Source of the DNA: Ampelocalamus luodianensis
Lineage: Eukaryota; Streptophyta; Magnoliopsida; Poales; Poaceae
Direction: 5' to 3'
Assembly (NCBI GenBank): GCA_036346255.1
Contig: CM070622.1
Location: 25,012,751 to 25,076,750 of the forward strand
Length of the DNA stretch: 64,000 bases
Under the pieces are notes generated by a model. That model searched no databases. It saw nothing but the letters and a program-made list of their open reading frames with translations, and was not told where the DNA came from. This document shows positions 22,501-33,815 of this stretch, piece after piece; within the stretch, counting starts at the first letter, position 1, and every line of letters starts with the position of its first letter. The position numbers and the translations under genes are program-made.

Positions 22501-22797
22501 GCTTTGCGGGTTAGGATGCGTTCTCCACTCGATTGTCTGTGGGCATATTGATTGGTCTTTCTAAGTTTTTTCGTTCTGCTGCAAGAGTTTATTTGTTTCT
22601 TTAGCCCTGCTTGGTAAGTTAAGTAAACACTGACCATAAGGTCTAGTTATTATTACTATTTGTTATTTTGAGATCTTTTTAGTTAAATTGATAAATGGAT
22701 GGCATTTCATCGATGTTTCTTGCGTGAACTAGCAACTGATCTGAGACTAGTTCAGAATACGCAGAGGGTTTTGGATGTGTAAATCCAGGTCCCGACA
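19508..22797 (+). repeat. 3' LTR of the gag-only gypsy element
   Basis: It starts TGTAACATCCCAA and ends GGTCCCGACA. Blocks shared with the 5' LTR include GGCAAGTCATAG...CTTTGA, GTTGAGTACTTTATG, GTGAAGGCTTTGCGG and GAACTAGCAACTGATCTG. Divergence is considerable. Confidence 0.8.
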
Positions 22798-23049
22798 CCA
22801 TGTGTTGCTCGACCTCAATCGGTCGAGTCTCTTGGATTTATAAAGGCCCCTCCTTAGCGATCTCCCCTTCAGTGTGATCAGAACTGATTTCGATCGCCCG
22901 GGGGCTCGAACTTCTTATGCCCACATGATCTGCTGGAGCGATAGTGGCCTTCACAAAAGAAGTAAAATTTTCCTAGTTTTCCTTCTCTATTTGTTTGACA
23001 AAAGCAGGTGTGGGTGAATTGAGAATGTTCGAGTATCATAGTAAAATGG

Positions 23050-24305
23050 TACCTTGGACTTTGGAACCTTCCTCCTAGGATCAGCAACCATCTTCCCTTT
23101 GTCCTCTGCAGTCAAAGATGCTCACGGACGAGTTGTCGGGGAGGCCGGGGGAAGAAGAGAGCTCAAACTCTCACCCTTCTTGTTTTCCGCCGTCTTTACG
23201 ATGTGGAATCTCTTGCTTAGCGGGGCTTCATCGTCCCCTGAGTCATCTTCAGTGGAGCCCAAGTTGATGTCAGAATCGTCTAGGGTCTCTGATGCACCGA
23301 CTTTCTACAAAATGCAAAAAACAAAGATTGGTTAGTGGTCGAAATCACGACCATCGATTGCCAAAGACGAAATAAAAAAAACATAAATTACCTTTAGGCA
23401 CTTTTGTCTCTCCTCCTTGGAGTCGACCACCAAAATTTGAGGGATCCCCTCTATTATTGGAGGGCCCTTCTCGCAAATGAACTTGACTCGGGTGTCAATC
23501 AATGTCTTTCTGGACCTGGTCTACAAATGAGAGAATACAATCAAAATATGCTCGGTGATAAAAAATAGAAGAGCAAAATTGATTGTAAAAGCTTACCATT
23601 CTTGTAATCCCTAGTCGGCTCTCCGACCCCCGAGTACTCCCACATTGGGTATGCTCACATCTTCGAAGGGCTAATGCGGCGTTTGATGAAACCTCTCACC
23701 ATGTCCCATCCAGTCACCCCTTCATCATTCAGATCCTTAATGTCTGGATCCATGGGGTGATCCAGCCTCGACTACTCAAGGTCGTGTCCCATGACTTCTT
23801 CTCTGCGGCCTTGCCCGCAAAGAAAGGACGATCCTCTGGGGTGACGACCATGTAGAACCACCTCTTCCTCCAACCAGACCAAGACGATATGGTGAACATG
23901 GGGATGTACTCCTTCGACTTCCCATTATGGAGTTGCATCGAACAGCTCCCCGCGATCCAGCGTGTCTGCTTGCTCATCTTGTAATAGTACTTGAAGAGCT
24001 CCAGATTTGCGAGGATCTCGAAGTACGCCTCACTAAGGTACACGAACACGCTCAATATCGTGATGGAATTAGGAATCAAGTTCGCTAATTCCACCTCGAA
24101 GTGGTCGGATATTTAAGCTAGGAAAGGATCCGACAATAAGCTTAGAAGACATCAATCTTGTCTTACTTCTCGATGGCCAATATTCACCGCCTGCATTATT
24201 CCACTTCACCAAAGACCTTGAAGCAATCTTCTAGGCGGCAACCAAAGCAGTCATCTTCTCCACGTCCATCTCAGATTTCTCTCACTTAGACCCAGATACA
24301 GTCAT
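23050..24305 (-). pseudogene. Antisense reading frame of a Tat-lineage gypsy element
   Basis: On the minus strand an ATG at 24305 (MTVSGSK) opens a frame with stops and probable introns. The middle part (KQTRWIAGSCSMQLHNGK, then YIPMFTISSWSGWRKRWFYM) resembles the 'putative gypsy type transposon' family (Pfam PF04195, from memory), which is encoded antisense in the 3' region of plant Tat-type elements. An acidic stretch TLDDSDINLGSTEDDSGDE then APLSKRFHIVKTAE follows further along (about 23310-23180). It precedes a probable 3' LTR on the opposite sense, the expected position for this frame. It is broken by stops (for example near 24280 and 24110). Confidence 0.65.
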
Positions 24306-24732
24306 TTATTCTAAAGGAAATTTCTTGGATTCGAAAGATTTGGGAGGAGAAATTTCAAGCTTGAATGACGGTGGAGAAGGCAAGAGCTCAAAGGAGATGA
24401 AACGATTGGGGAAAGTAAAAATCCCTAATTTTACCCCCTAGCAAAGTAGCAATTACTTACACCCGCCGTCTTGTGGTGGAAATCGTGTGGAACCCCAACA
24501 GTTGGAATCCCTTCAGGAACTGCTCTCAACGGAGGAAATCGTGGGTGACCGTTCACAACCCCTTTTCATTCTCACGATAATAAAGGTATTATTTTTACAA
24601 CTCAAGTAAAAATATCTTCCTTTACCAAATCAATTTATGATCAAGAGAAATACTACTCAAAAAATTTCCTTCCTACTACTATTCTAGGACCTCTTCTCAA
24701 GTAAGTCATGTTCACTTGAAGCTGGGAGCTAG

Positions 24733-25380
24733 AGGACGAGGATTGAGTAATCCCCAATTAATAAAGCTATTTATCTATAATATTCATTATAGATAATGGT
24801 ACTCTAATAGTCCTCCAGTATATCCTAATCGGAGATACTTGCCATGACCACCCTCTGGTTGATAAGTCTCATAGAGACATGTGGGCACTACCTTATCAAC
24901 TAGGGACCCTGTACACCATGCTCAACTATGCGTGGTAGCAAATACAACACGTGCACCTTTGTGTTTCTGACATAACAGCACATACCTCTCTCCATCTCTG
25001 GCAATAACCATCTGACGATCGTGCAAGGAGGATGTCTCACTGACAACAACCGTCATTAACGTGCGAATTCCCGCAACCATAAAGGTGTCTCCTGATGATC
25101 AACAACTATTACCCCTTCGACGCTTTATAAGGGGCGGTGTCGACAGAGGGGGGCGGGGGAGATAGAAAATAGAGGCCATTGACAACATTATTAGTTTTAC
25201 TAGTGTATTGTGCGTTGCAATCTCATTCAATACAGGAATACAGATGTAGAGTTGTTATTCTCCGCGAAAAAGGCCTGAATTTGTCTAAAAACACTCTATC
25301 TCTTCATGCATGATCTCGAGAGCCATGTCCTACATTTACTTAGAAATATAGATATTCATCTACAACTCTCGTATACATTC
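24733..25380 (+). repeat. Probable 3' LTR of the Tat-type remnant
   Basis: The start AGGACGAGGATTGAG follows a GCTGGGAGCTAG polypurine-like run. Block by block this region matches, in the opposite orientation, the LTR at 27159-27871: CAATTAATAAA, ATAGATAATGG, TGATAAGTCTCATAG..ACATGTGG, ATTCAATACAGGAA and GTCTAAAAACACTC. A TATA-like CTTTATAAGGGG lies at about 25121. The first base pair of the LTR (normally TG) is mutated, so the ends are approximate. Confidence 0.55.
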
Positions 25381-26449
25381 TTTTAGCGTGCATTGGGGAT
25401 GAACGAATGCACAAAAATGAATTACTCTCTGATTAGACTTAGTTTGAAACACAGAAATTTTATAAGAAATAGTTCCGAAGGTATCTAGGCATTTTCCTTG
25501 AGTCGTCGTCTTTAGAGGTCATGGTTGTTGGTTGGGCTGTACCTGCATCATGGCCTATACCGGGAAGCCAGAACTCCCCAAAATTTTAACCAAGTGGATC
25601 CATAATCTGGCTATCCGGGCCGGTTACGACGGCCTGCGCTTCCTGTCACACGCCCAAGCATTGAGGTACCAAAGACACCGTGCATTTCCAGTCACTCTAA
25701 GGCCGATGATACAAGTTTCTTTTTCTCTAGAGGCCCAATGATACTAGTAGTGAAAAATGAATTCGGTAGAAAAAAGTTTCTTCAAGCCCAAGATGATCAA
25801 GAAACTAAAGTTTACTTACAAATAAGGCCCAACTACCTTTCCTTGTTTGAATCTATCGACCTTTCTTCTTCTCTTTTTTCTTGAGAAGTGCATGCCCAGC
25901 AAATGTTTCGGCCATGCACGATAAAACAATTGCTAACGCATATGCCCCCAAAGAGTTTTTAAACCACATCCTCCAAAGCTAGATAATATGTTAAACAGGC
26001 AACATATCCTATCCACGACCTTGTTCCATTCTCTAAGTAAAATATGACATTACGTACATAAAGCTAAACATAACGCTGTCACATACGTTTTGCTACTAGT
26101 ACTAGTTTATTTGCGCCAACCATGTCTCCGCTTTCTTTTCAAGAAGCCAAGTTCACAACGTCCTATCTGTAAAAAAAAATCATAAATTTGCAATCACAAA
26201 AGGCATCTCCAGTACTACTCTTGAGACAGCATGGGATACATGCGTGCTCAAGCTTTCCATCTTGATTACATTCTAACTGAAAAGGCAAGTAAACAACCAC
26301 GAAGCAGATAAGTTTAACACCTTCAGACAACATCATATGCATGCGAGTTATAAAACATTCTAGCTAGTGTCAAAGTAGTTGTCCTTTTGATCCGCTTCTC
26401 TGTTTCCTTGCCTAGCTCCCTGCACTGACTCCTGTCTTCTGGTTTTGGG
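25381..26449. other. Non-genic stretch
   Basis: I see no gene, no bounded repeat and no domain in the short open frames. The sequence is AT-rich and looks like ordinary intergenic DNA. Confidence 0.5.
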
Positions 26450-26876
26450 AGTTTTTGCCCTAAATGGTACTATTTATAGCGGTATTAGCAAAAATGACAC
26501 TCTCGCAACCGCAATTGCAAAAATAGCGCTCTCCACCGTTCCTGGGTGGCATGGACGGCTCTCGTGCTCCCACGTCACCCTTGTTCGCACCACCATGGGA
26601 CGGAATCCCCTCGTCCGCACCACCATAGGACGGACAAGGCGTACGTCCCATGGTGGTGCGGACGAGGGGCCACGTGGTGTCCCGCGCCTTGTCCGTCACA
26701 TGATGATGCAGACGAGGGGATTTCGTCCCATGGTGGTGCGGACAAGGGTGACGTGGCAGCACGGGAGCCGTCCGTGCCACCCAGGAACGGTGGAGAACGC
26801 CATTATTGCAATTGCGGCTGTAAGGATGCTATTTTTGCCAATGCCGCTCCAAATAGTGCCATTTAGGCCAAAAACT
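26450..26876. mobile_element. Palindromic minisatellite-type inverted-repeat MITE
   Basis: The ends AGTTTTTGCCCTAAATGG and (complement) AGTTTTTGGCCTAAATGG frame a 427-bp near-palindrome. Each arm has an AGCRGYATTRGCAAAAAT motif, CCGTTCCTGGGTGGCA, and internal units GTCCGCACCACCATGGGACG. The end sequence and the TATTAGCAAAAATG motif match the arms of the larger element at 6810-10401, which suggests one family. No target duplication is evident at these limits. Confidence 0.7.
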
Positions 26877-27158
26877 TTAGCTTTGGGGCTAGAATCGCAA
26901 TGCGTTGGACCAATTCTAGCAGACGGTAGAACTGCACGGCAGTGTTGCATACTTGCATCATTCCGATAGCTCTTCAATTGTAAAATATTACTCCCTCTTA
27001 TTCACTATATTTGTCGATGACCTTCAGAATATCCGTTTCAATATATTTTTATATTAAAGGAATTTAGAGTTTAGTTACTGCATTCTTTCAACTCTCTACC
27101 CAACTTAAATGCTCTAGAAGAGGTTAAGTGGTTGTATTATGCCATTTAATAGGGGTAT
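26877..27158. other. Non-genic stretch
   Basis: No gene is seen. TACTCCCTCTTATTC at about 26990 resembles the left terminus of Stowaway MITEs, but no matching right end was found nearby. Confidence 0.4.
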
Positions 27159-27871
27159 TGTCGATGTTTTACTCTCGATCTTATGATATAGATGCTAGGA
27201 ACACAATACTCGAGATTATACAAGAAGAGACAGGGCATTTTTTAGACAGTTTAGGCCTCCTCTGGATAGAATAATAATCCTACTCCTGTGTTCTTGTATT
27301 GAATGTGTTTACAAAATGAGACAAGCCACTGAAACTAAGTCTAATGGCTTATGAGTGTCTTGAATATCTGGATCCTCTCCTTTGTCTGCCGGCATTACCA
27401 TTTATATAGTTTTCGAAAGGATGACATTTACTGTGTGTCAGGAGGCGTCTTGATGGTTACTTGAATACACACGTTGATTACGGTTGTTGTAAGAAAGACA
27501 TTCTCCTGCACGCTAGCCATGTGGTTATGCTAGAGATAGAGATAACTACATGCGGTTATGTCAGAGATAAACAACACGTGTATTGGCTATCACGTGTGAA
27601 TAAGTGTAGTGTATAGAGTCCTCAGTCGATAGGATCCACATGTTTGTGGGTTTTATCAACTATAAGGTGGTCACGGGTGGACCTGGTCGTAGAAAGCTTT
27701 AGGATCATAAGATGGTCGTAGCAAACCTTACGATCATAAAGTGGTCGTAATCTTCCTTGATCGTTGTAGATACTAATAACCAGGGGTATCTTCGAGGGCA
27801 ATTTAAGAACACCATTATCCATAATAATCGATAATTAGTTTTATTAATTGAGAATTATTGAATCCTCGCCA
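27159..27871 (-). repeat. Isolated Tat-type LTR, minus orientation
   Basis: On the minus strand it starts TGGCGAGGATTCAATAA (27871) and ends AAAACATCGACA (27159), with TG...CA termini. It is homologous to the plus-oriented LTR at 24733-25380, and its first 12 bases equal the start of the 45965 LTR. Neighbouring internal sequence is absent, so it may be a solo LTR. The flanks GGTAT and GATCA do not match. Confidence 0.6.
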
Positions 27872-29640
27872 GATCAATTTAGTGTTTTATTGGTATGTGC
27901 GTTTGGTGAGACATGGAGAAATATAGGGATCTAGGGGGTTGCATGAATGGTTTACTGTTCCCAATTAATGGAGCACCACGACAGAGAAGTGAGATCAGTG
28001 GAGCTCTCAGGTTGCCCATCTCTGATTAACTAGCCTTATCCGGTGAGAAAATGTGTACTGGCCAGTAGTTTAGAGATACGTGCCAGTAGTTTGGGGATAC
28101 GTGAAAGGTTGTCTCATATAGCTGCCAAAATGGGAAAATAGCTGGGCAATGGGACCCGTCCTGGCGACTTGTAATATACTCTTGAGTCTATGGTGAAGAT
28201 GGTTAAACTACATAGTTCTTTGTTTGTTTTCTTACCGAGAGATTCAGTGACGTTCAGGAATGTCCTGCTTTTCAAAGCTTATCTGCATGGGAAATGAAGC
28301 ACGAGCTGAAATGGTTATTTGTCAATCTTGTTTAAGACACGGAATGAGTAGCTAATTAGCTGTACTTGCGTGTGCAGCATGGAAAATTCTCTCTCTGGAT
28401 TAGCATCTTCATGTCAAAAATTTTTAACATCTCGCTTGTAGATCGTGCCATGGAAACTATCAGGAAAAAGAGAATCTACACACAAGAGGAAGAGATGACT
28501 CAGGGTACATTTTTCGTTTTATTACGTACATATTTGCTGATTTACTTCTCTAACGATTCTGTCAATTAGTGCCATTTTCTCCGTCACATGCTTCAGTAGA
28601 ACATTCAATTTACATTTTCCAAGCTGAATAGTAATAAGTAAGAAAAAACTACAGAACGGTCGACAACTTCGACACCCAATTCAATCCAGCTAACGCTCAA
28701 CGGCTGCTTGATTCGATTCCGTTCTTTCCTCCTCTGAAGTCCAATGATTTGATTCTTTGGATGCTAAGCTAGATGGAATCGTCTTCCTTATCTTGATTCT
28801 TGACAGAGAATCTGATACAGTAAATCTAATTAATTTCTTCATCTAGCTCCAGGGGACCTGCACTGCACTGCACCTGCATCCATCCATCCCACTCTGAGCG
28901 GCCAAATGGACTAGGTTTTGTTTGTTCCGTGACACCGATGTTCCTGGACTTGTTGATGTGTATGGCAATAATCCGATGCCCTGGTGGCCGGACAAGATTC
29001 TGCGTGGACAAGCCTCTTCGCCAATCTGAAGAAAGCTTGAGCAGAATGAAAAGGCTCACTAATCATCCACCACCTGAACTGAAAACTACATGCCATCCGC
29101 AACTTGCCTTCTTTAGCCAATTATTAAATGTCCAGCAGCTTCCTTCTTCTGAATGGACTAATTCTATTCTTGGAGCAGGTGCTCGCTGTGGTGATTCTCT
29201 CGTCTCTGTGTGAAACGTATGTGTGGTGGTTTCCTCGCAAAGAAAAAAATGTATGCCTGGTTGTTTATTTGTGCTGTAATCCTGAAACACTCTCGAGTAT
29301 AAACTTGACATAATGAATGGCTTCCTTAAAAAATCCTTAATTTTTCACTGTTTTACATGAGTATAAGTAAAGCCGGTTCGATCTTAACATCATTATCCTG
29401 TTCCAGACTTCCAGTACGTCGATCTCAAAGTCTTATCAAGCCCTATCCAGCTTGGTACTAAGCTTGAAGTACATAATAGTACTACATAGGAGAAAAAAAA
29501 TGTCTACACACTACACACCAAATCAACTATGATGGACCTTGCTAGTTGATCGACACTTGACACAAGTACAGTACAAATTTCTTTCCCTATATCTTAACCA
29601 ATAATTTATCTCTTTTGGACCTATTTGGTGTAATATATAG
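27872..29640. other. Non-genic stretch downstream of the NAC gene
   Basis: Short open frames on both strands have no domain and no codon bias that I can see. The last 300 bases are likely 3' flank of the NAC gene. No canonical AATAAA was pinned down for it. Confidence 0.45.
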
Positions 29641-29683
29641 AGCCCTATTGTTCACATAACCAATTTAAAACGCCATGTATAAT

Positions 29684-31419
29684 TCAGATCACTGCAGTGA
29701 AACTATCTATCAGTTCATCCCCATGTTTGAATGGAGCATCTGATGGCCCAGGCCTAGTGAGTAGTGACCCCTGCAAGCCGTTGCCTATTTGGAACGTTGC
29801 ACCGAAGCAAGAACCGTTCGGCTTCTTGGCTGCCGCTGCCAGCTGGCTCGTTAGCCCAGTATTGCCACCGTCTTCCGATCTCTTGCGTTTTCCGGTGGCG
29901 CCATCGCCCGCGGTCGACGAGCCCATCCGCGCGAGCTGCCACATGTTGTTGCCTCTGCTGTGCACAAGAAATTGGTTCTCAACGGGGTGGCCGAGGAGCG
30001 CGGCGTGCTGGTCGGGTCGTTCCATCTCGGCCGGGGCGCCGTCGTCGAGGAGCTGCGCCAGCGAGTAGTCGTTGAGCAGCTCGGATATGGACGGGATCCT
30101 CGGCATCCTCTGCGTGGCGGCCGCAGCCTGCAGCGGGAAGGCGTCGGCGCCGCCTTGCCCGATCATGCCAGCGCTCGACGTCCCGTACAGCTGGCTCTCT
30201 CCGAAGCCGCACGGCTCGTCCTGCTCGTGGTCGGACAGCGGCGGCACCGCCATCGGCGACACGTGGCTGCTCTTCTTGTAGATCCGGCACAGCACCCAGT
30301 CATCCAACTGCACGCCCAGATCAATCGATCACACAAATTGAACTCGAGGAGCATTAAAAAAAAACAAATTACAGCTAGAACGAGATGCAGATGAATCAGT
30401 CATTAACACGTATGCATCATGCCTATCATTGTCGGATCTATTGACTTCGCGCAACCATGCCAAGTTTGCCTAAAGTAAAGAACATTTCTTTAAAAACAAC
30501 ACACATTAAAGCAGCTCTTGCGTCCATTGGCAAGCCAAAAACCGATGCGATAATACTGACGTGCCGACGAATCCGTATCAGAAACAACCCCCCAAAAAAT
30601 CACGGTGCCAGTGCTCGAGCAGGTGCAACAAAGTAAGCATGCATATCGGTGGCACGCACGCAACTAGCATGACACTAAACACACAGATCTACTGCATAGT
30701 AAAACCTAGGGTTTGTTCTTTTAATTTTGTGCATATACATGTTTTTTTTACTACACATGGCCATTTCGTATGTTTGTTGTGTGCTAGGTAGCTTACCCTC
30801 ATGGAGGCGTTGCGGAACTTCGTGGGGCGGTAGGTGTTGCCGGCCTTAGCGTCGGCGGAGGCGAGCCGGTACTCATGCATGATCCAGTTAGTCTTGGTGC
30901 CTTTGGGCGGGCGGCCCTTGTAGAAGACGAGGGCCTTCTTGACGCCGACGCTCTCGCCGGTGGCGCTGCTGTGGATGGGCTTGTCGGTGCCGGTGGCCTT
31001 CCAGTAGCCGGACCCCGCCGCGCGGTTCGGCCGGATCCCGTTCGGGTACTTGCGTTCCCTCGGGCTGAAGAAGTACCACTCCTTGTCCCCGTACGCAGCC
31101 TTGGCTGCAAACCCAAAACAACACGAGAGAAGAAGAAGAGACGATTACTAATCAAAATACTGTAGACTACGAGCACAAGTGGGGATCTGCGTGCATGAAT
31201 AATCGTGATTCGTGAGAGCTCGATCATGTGTAGGGGCGGACGGGAATACTAACATGGGAGGTCCCATGGGTCGAACTTGTAGATGTCGACGTCGGCGATG
31301 ATGTCCACGGGGCACGGCGAGGAGGCGGCGCGGTTGCGGAGGTAGTGGAGGATCAGCTCCTCGTCGGTCGGGTGGAACCGGAAGCCGGGCGGCAGCATCG
31401 CCGGGTTCGACATCATCAT
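29684..31419 (-). CDS. NAC domain transcription factor, three exons
   Basis: The exons are 31419-31254 (166 nt), 31104-30797 (308 nt) and 30307-29684 (624 nt with TGA), giving 365 residues; introns are GT-AG and sit at the positions usual for NAC genes. The NAC domain (residues 9-172) has all five subdomains: LPPGFRFHPTDEEL, DIYKFDPWDLP, KEWYFFSPRERKYPNG then GYWKATGTDK, GVKKALVFYKGRPPKG then WIMHEYRL, and LDDWVLCRIYKK. NAC proteins dimerise and bind CGT-core DNA in the nucleus. The C-terminal half is a typical variable activation region, with a conserved PSISELLNDYSLAQLLDD motif (230-247) and a basic KRKR (298-301). The start MMMSNPAM is chosen because the domain begins 8 residues later; an in-frame upstream ATG at 31470 lies before an ordinary leader and is less likely. 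Subfamily resembles NAM/NAP-like stress and senescence NACs, but the exact orthologue is not assigned. Confidence 0.95.
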
Positions 31420-31614
31420 TGGCGCGTACGTACCAGCTATACGCGCTCGCTCGATCGATCGATCGAGCAACCTCTACAAAAAAACCCTAGCTGGCTCTCC
31501 TGAACGAGACGCTTTGATGAGGAACAGAGGAAGTGATGAATTAGCTAAAGCTTGCAAGGCTGCAGCTAGGAAATGAAGGACCGGAATTTTTAGGGACGGG
31601 AGGGGAGGGGCTGC

Positions 31615-31621
31615 TTATATG
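31615..31621 (-). promoter_or_regulatory. TATA box of the NAC gene
   Basis: CATATAAGCAG on the minus strand lies about 195 bases upstream of the ATG, which gives a leader of about 165 bases. The sequence between contains an (ATCG)n stretch near 31450. Confidence 0.5.
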
Positions 31622-31639
31622 CTTTCGCAGGCCGTCGGG

Positions 31640-32790
31640 GCTTTTCTGCGGTTTCGATGGATTCCCAGGGGTATAATGGGGGATTTTAATTTGTGGTTAT
31701 CGTTAATTCGTTATTCCTCCTCTCGCGGTCTCGCCCGGCGTGATGGCACCGGGGATTGGGCAGGGGGGCGGCCGGGCGCGTGACGTCGGCCGGTGGAACT
31801 CGCTGGCACCGGCACGTGTTGGCGGCCGATGCTTCGAGCGAGCTATTTGGGCGGATTTTTTTAATCTGTACAAGTGGAAAAGAACACAGCTGCTTTTTTG
31901 CGATTAGAACGCAGTTTTTTTTTATCAGAAGGACAAGGGGTTGGTTAGATCTTGCATATAAAGACCGGTAATCGAGTCCCTTGGGTGCAAGCTAGGCTTT
32001 CATGACATATCATGTGGAATATGTGCAGTATATTGGCAACTTGATAGTTGGAAAACTAAGTTGTTCTTTCAGAAAAGCTGGTTAATAAATATTGACGAAA
32101 AGGCCAAAAGTACAAGAATGGATGCAGTATTGCAGCATGTTGACAAATTTGTGGGTCTAGTCGCCAGGCCATGGTCTTAAATATAGTTTGACGCAAGGAG
32201 ATGGTGTGTGAAAACAAGGTTGCGAGAGCATGATCTGTTTGTTGGGGCTTTTTGGGTAAAGAGGGGCATAGGCCATAGAGACGATTGGACCAGTAGGTTA
32301 GTCTGGCAAAACAAATTAGAAACAGTAGTAGCATATGCAGTCTTAACTTGTCTTAATTTTGTCTACTATGTAAATTATGCTTGGCACTATATTCTCATGC
32401 ATTAAGTCTACTACTATTTTGAAGCTTCTTTTAATTTAAAAAAATTACATTTTTGATGCCCAGATGCATTTTGGTAAAAGCTGAAAATTTGCCATCGTCA
32501 AATAATTTTTACACTTTCAAAAGTGAAATGCGAGAAAGAAAATTTTAGGAATTTAGCTAGGTGTGAACACAGTTGCTAGCTTCTCATTTTTTCATCGAGT
32601 AACCACTCGACGGATCTAATCCATCATGTATTTGACTCTTGATCCTTGACTGAATTGATGAGTTCAGTGACCTGACATGTCAAGTCTTTATCTATCGAAA
32701 GGCCAAATCCCAGGCGCGCTACCTTATCCCCGCGGAACAACTCATCTGCATGCTGCTTCATGTGGTTTGTGATCTAAATTCTATACATCA
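31640..32790. other. Upstream region of the NAC gene, no other gene seen
   Basis: The first few hundred bases are presumably promoter. No MITE or coding domain was recognised, and ORFs on both strands are short. Confidence 0.45.
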
Positions 32791-32793
32791 ATT

Positions 32794-33158
32794 AGGCCAG
32801 TTTCTGGACGGAGCGTAGCGGAGGCCCGTCGCCGGAGGCTTAGGGCCGGAGCGGAGCGGAGTCCTGAAGCGGCCCATTGTGCAAGGCCCGTGCACCCAGG
32901 GACACCTGGGGGTATGGATCCTAGTCGAATTAGGGTTTCTCTGATATATATATATATCATGTAAGCCTCTGTTTGGGACAGATAATCAGAGTTGTAAATC
33001 CCCGACGTTGTAACCTCACCCCGATATAGTGAAGATTGTTGCTGGCTGACGCCCGTGGTTTTTCCCTCTCGCATTGGGAGGGTTTTCCACGTTAAATCTC
33101 GTGTCTCTCTGCGATTGATCTTGTTTACTTCGTTGTTCCTCAGCCGTCACGTTGTAAC
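32794..33158 (+). repeat. LTR-like fragment
   Basis: CACCCAGGGACACCTGG, a TATATATATATATAT tract and a U5-like end (CCCGTGGTTTTTCCC...GGGTTTTCCACGTTAAATC) resemble grass copia-type LTRs. The ends and a target duplication could not be fixed, so it may be a solo LTR or a fragment. Confidence 0.4.
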
Positions 33159-33537
33159 ATTCAATGCTCCACGATTAAGAGAGGATCCAAAGATATTTCA
33201 AACATCTTACGTAAATCCTTCGAATTAAGTGTCAACTTTTCATTGATGCATGGAGTTAGGTTTTTCGCCACAAAATTGAAAAGAAACATTTCATACTACT
33301 TACTTCGTTCTTTTTTACTTGGTGGTTTTAAATTTTTACAGTCTCTAATATACAACTTTGATCGTTATTTTCTGTAACTTTATATTAAGATAAACTAATA
33401 AAATTATAATATTATTATTATGAAAGTAATTTCAATGATAAATCTAACCATATAGCTTTTTTATATAATCAATATAATTTTAAACATATGACTGTCAAAC
33501 TAAGATTGATGTACGAGTTCTCGTGTAAAGAAGAACG

Positions 33538-33797
33538 TGTTAGGAAACCAGGCCCGGCCAGGAGTCCGGGTCCGGGTGGGCACCTCATCCACCGTAGACT
33601 ATATATAGGAGGGGGGAGGCCCCCCAACCATTGTACACAGATTCATTATTGGAAGAGCAATAAAGAGAAGCTGCGATCCCTCTCATACTTGTGTTCATCT
33701 ATTATTCGTTCTTGTGTTCTTGCATCGTTCTTACGATTCTCTATTTGTCTACGAGGTTATCGCTCGGACTGGACTTGCCAGCGACGGTTCCTCAACA
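33538..33797 (+). repeat. 5' LTR of the copia element
   Basis: It starts TGTTAGGAAACC and ends CGGTTCCTCAACA, with TATATATA at 33600-33607 as the likely core promoter and an AATAAA at about 33658. It is nearly identical to 40364-40624. Confidence 0.93.
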
Positions 33798-33815
33798 CGT
33801 TATCAGCACGATCGA
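33798..33815 (+). other. Putative primer binding site of the copia element
   Basis: CGTTATCAGCACGATCGA directly follows the 5' LTR. It is not the usual TGGTATCAGAGC complement of a full tRNA-Met 3' end. It may pair with an internal tRNA segment, as known for Drosophila copia. Assignment of the tRNA is inference. Confidence 0.5.

Larger units (their letters stand above)
13523..22797 (+). mobile_element. Non-autonomous Ty3/gypsy element with long LTRs, gag only
   Basis: The two direct repeats begin TGTAACATCCCAA and end CCCGACA, and enclose a 2.55-kb interior with a tRNA-Met-like primer site and a broken gag, but no reverse transcriptase or integrase. LTRs of more than 3 kb, the TGTAACATCC start and the Met primer site suggest the Tekay/Del chromovirus lineage. 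The two LTRs differ in length and by many substitutions and indels, so the insertion is old. No target duplication is found: the flanks read CAAGA and CCATG. The flanks themselves are pieces of Tat-type elements. Confidence 0.8.

Noticed and set aside
13518..22802. Target-site duplication for the long-LTR gypsy element
   Set aside because: The five bases on each side (CAAGA and CCATG) do not match.
26986..27020. Stowaway MITE left end (TACTCCCTCTTATTC)
   Set aside because: No inverted partner with TA flank was found within the following few hundred bases.
32878..33158. Exact solo LTR limits TGTGCAAGG...GTAACA
   Set aside because: The flanking five bases (CCCAT and TTCAA) do not match, so only an LTR-like fragment is reported.
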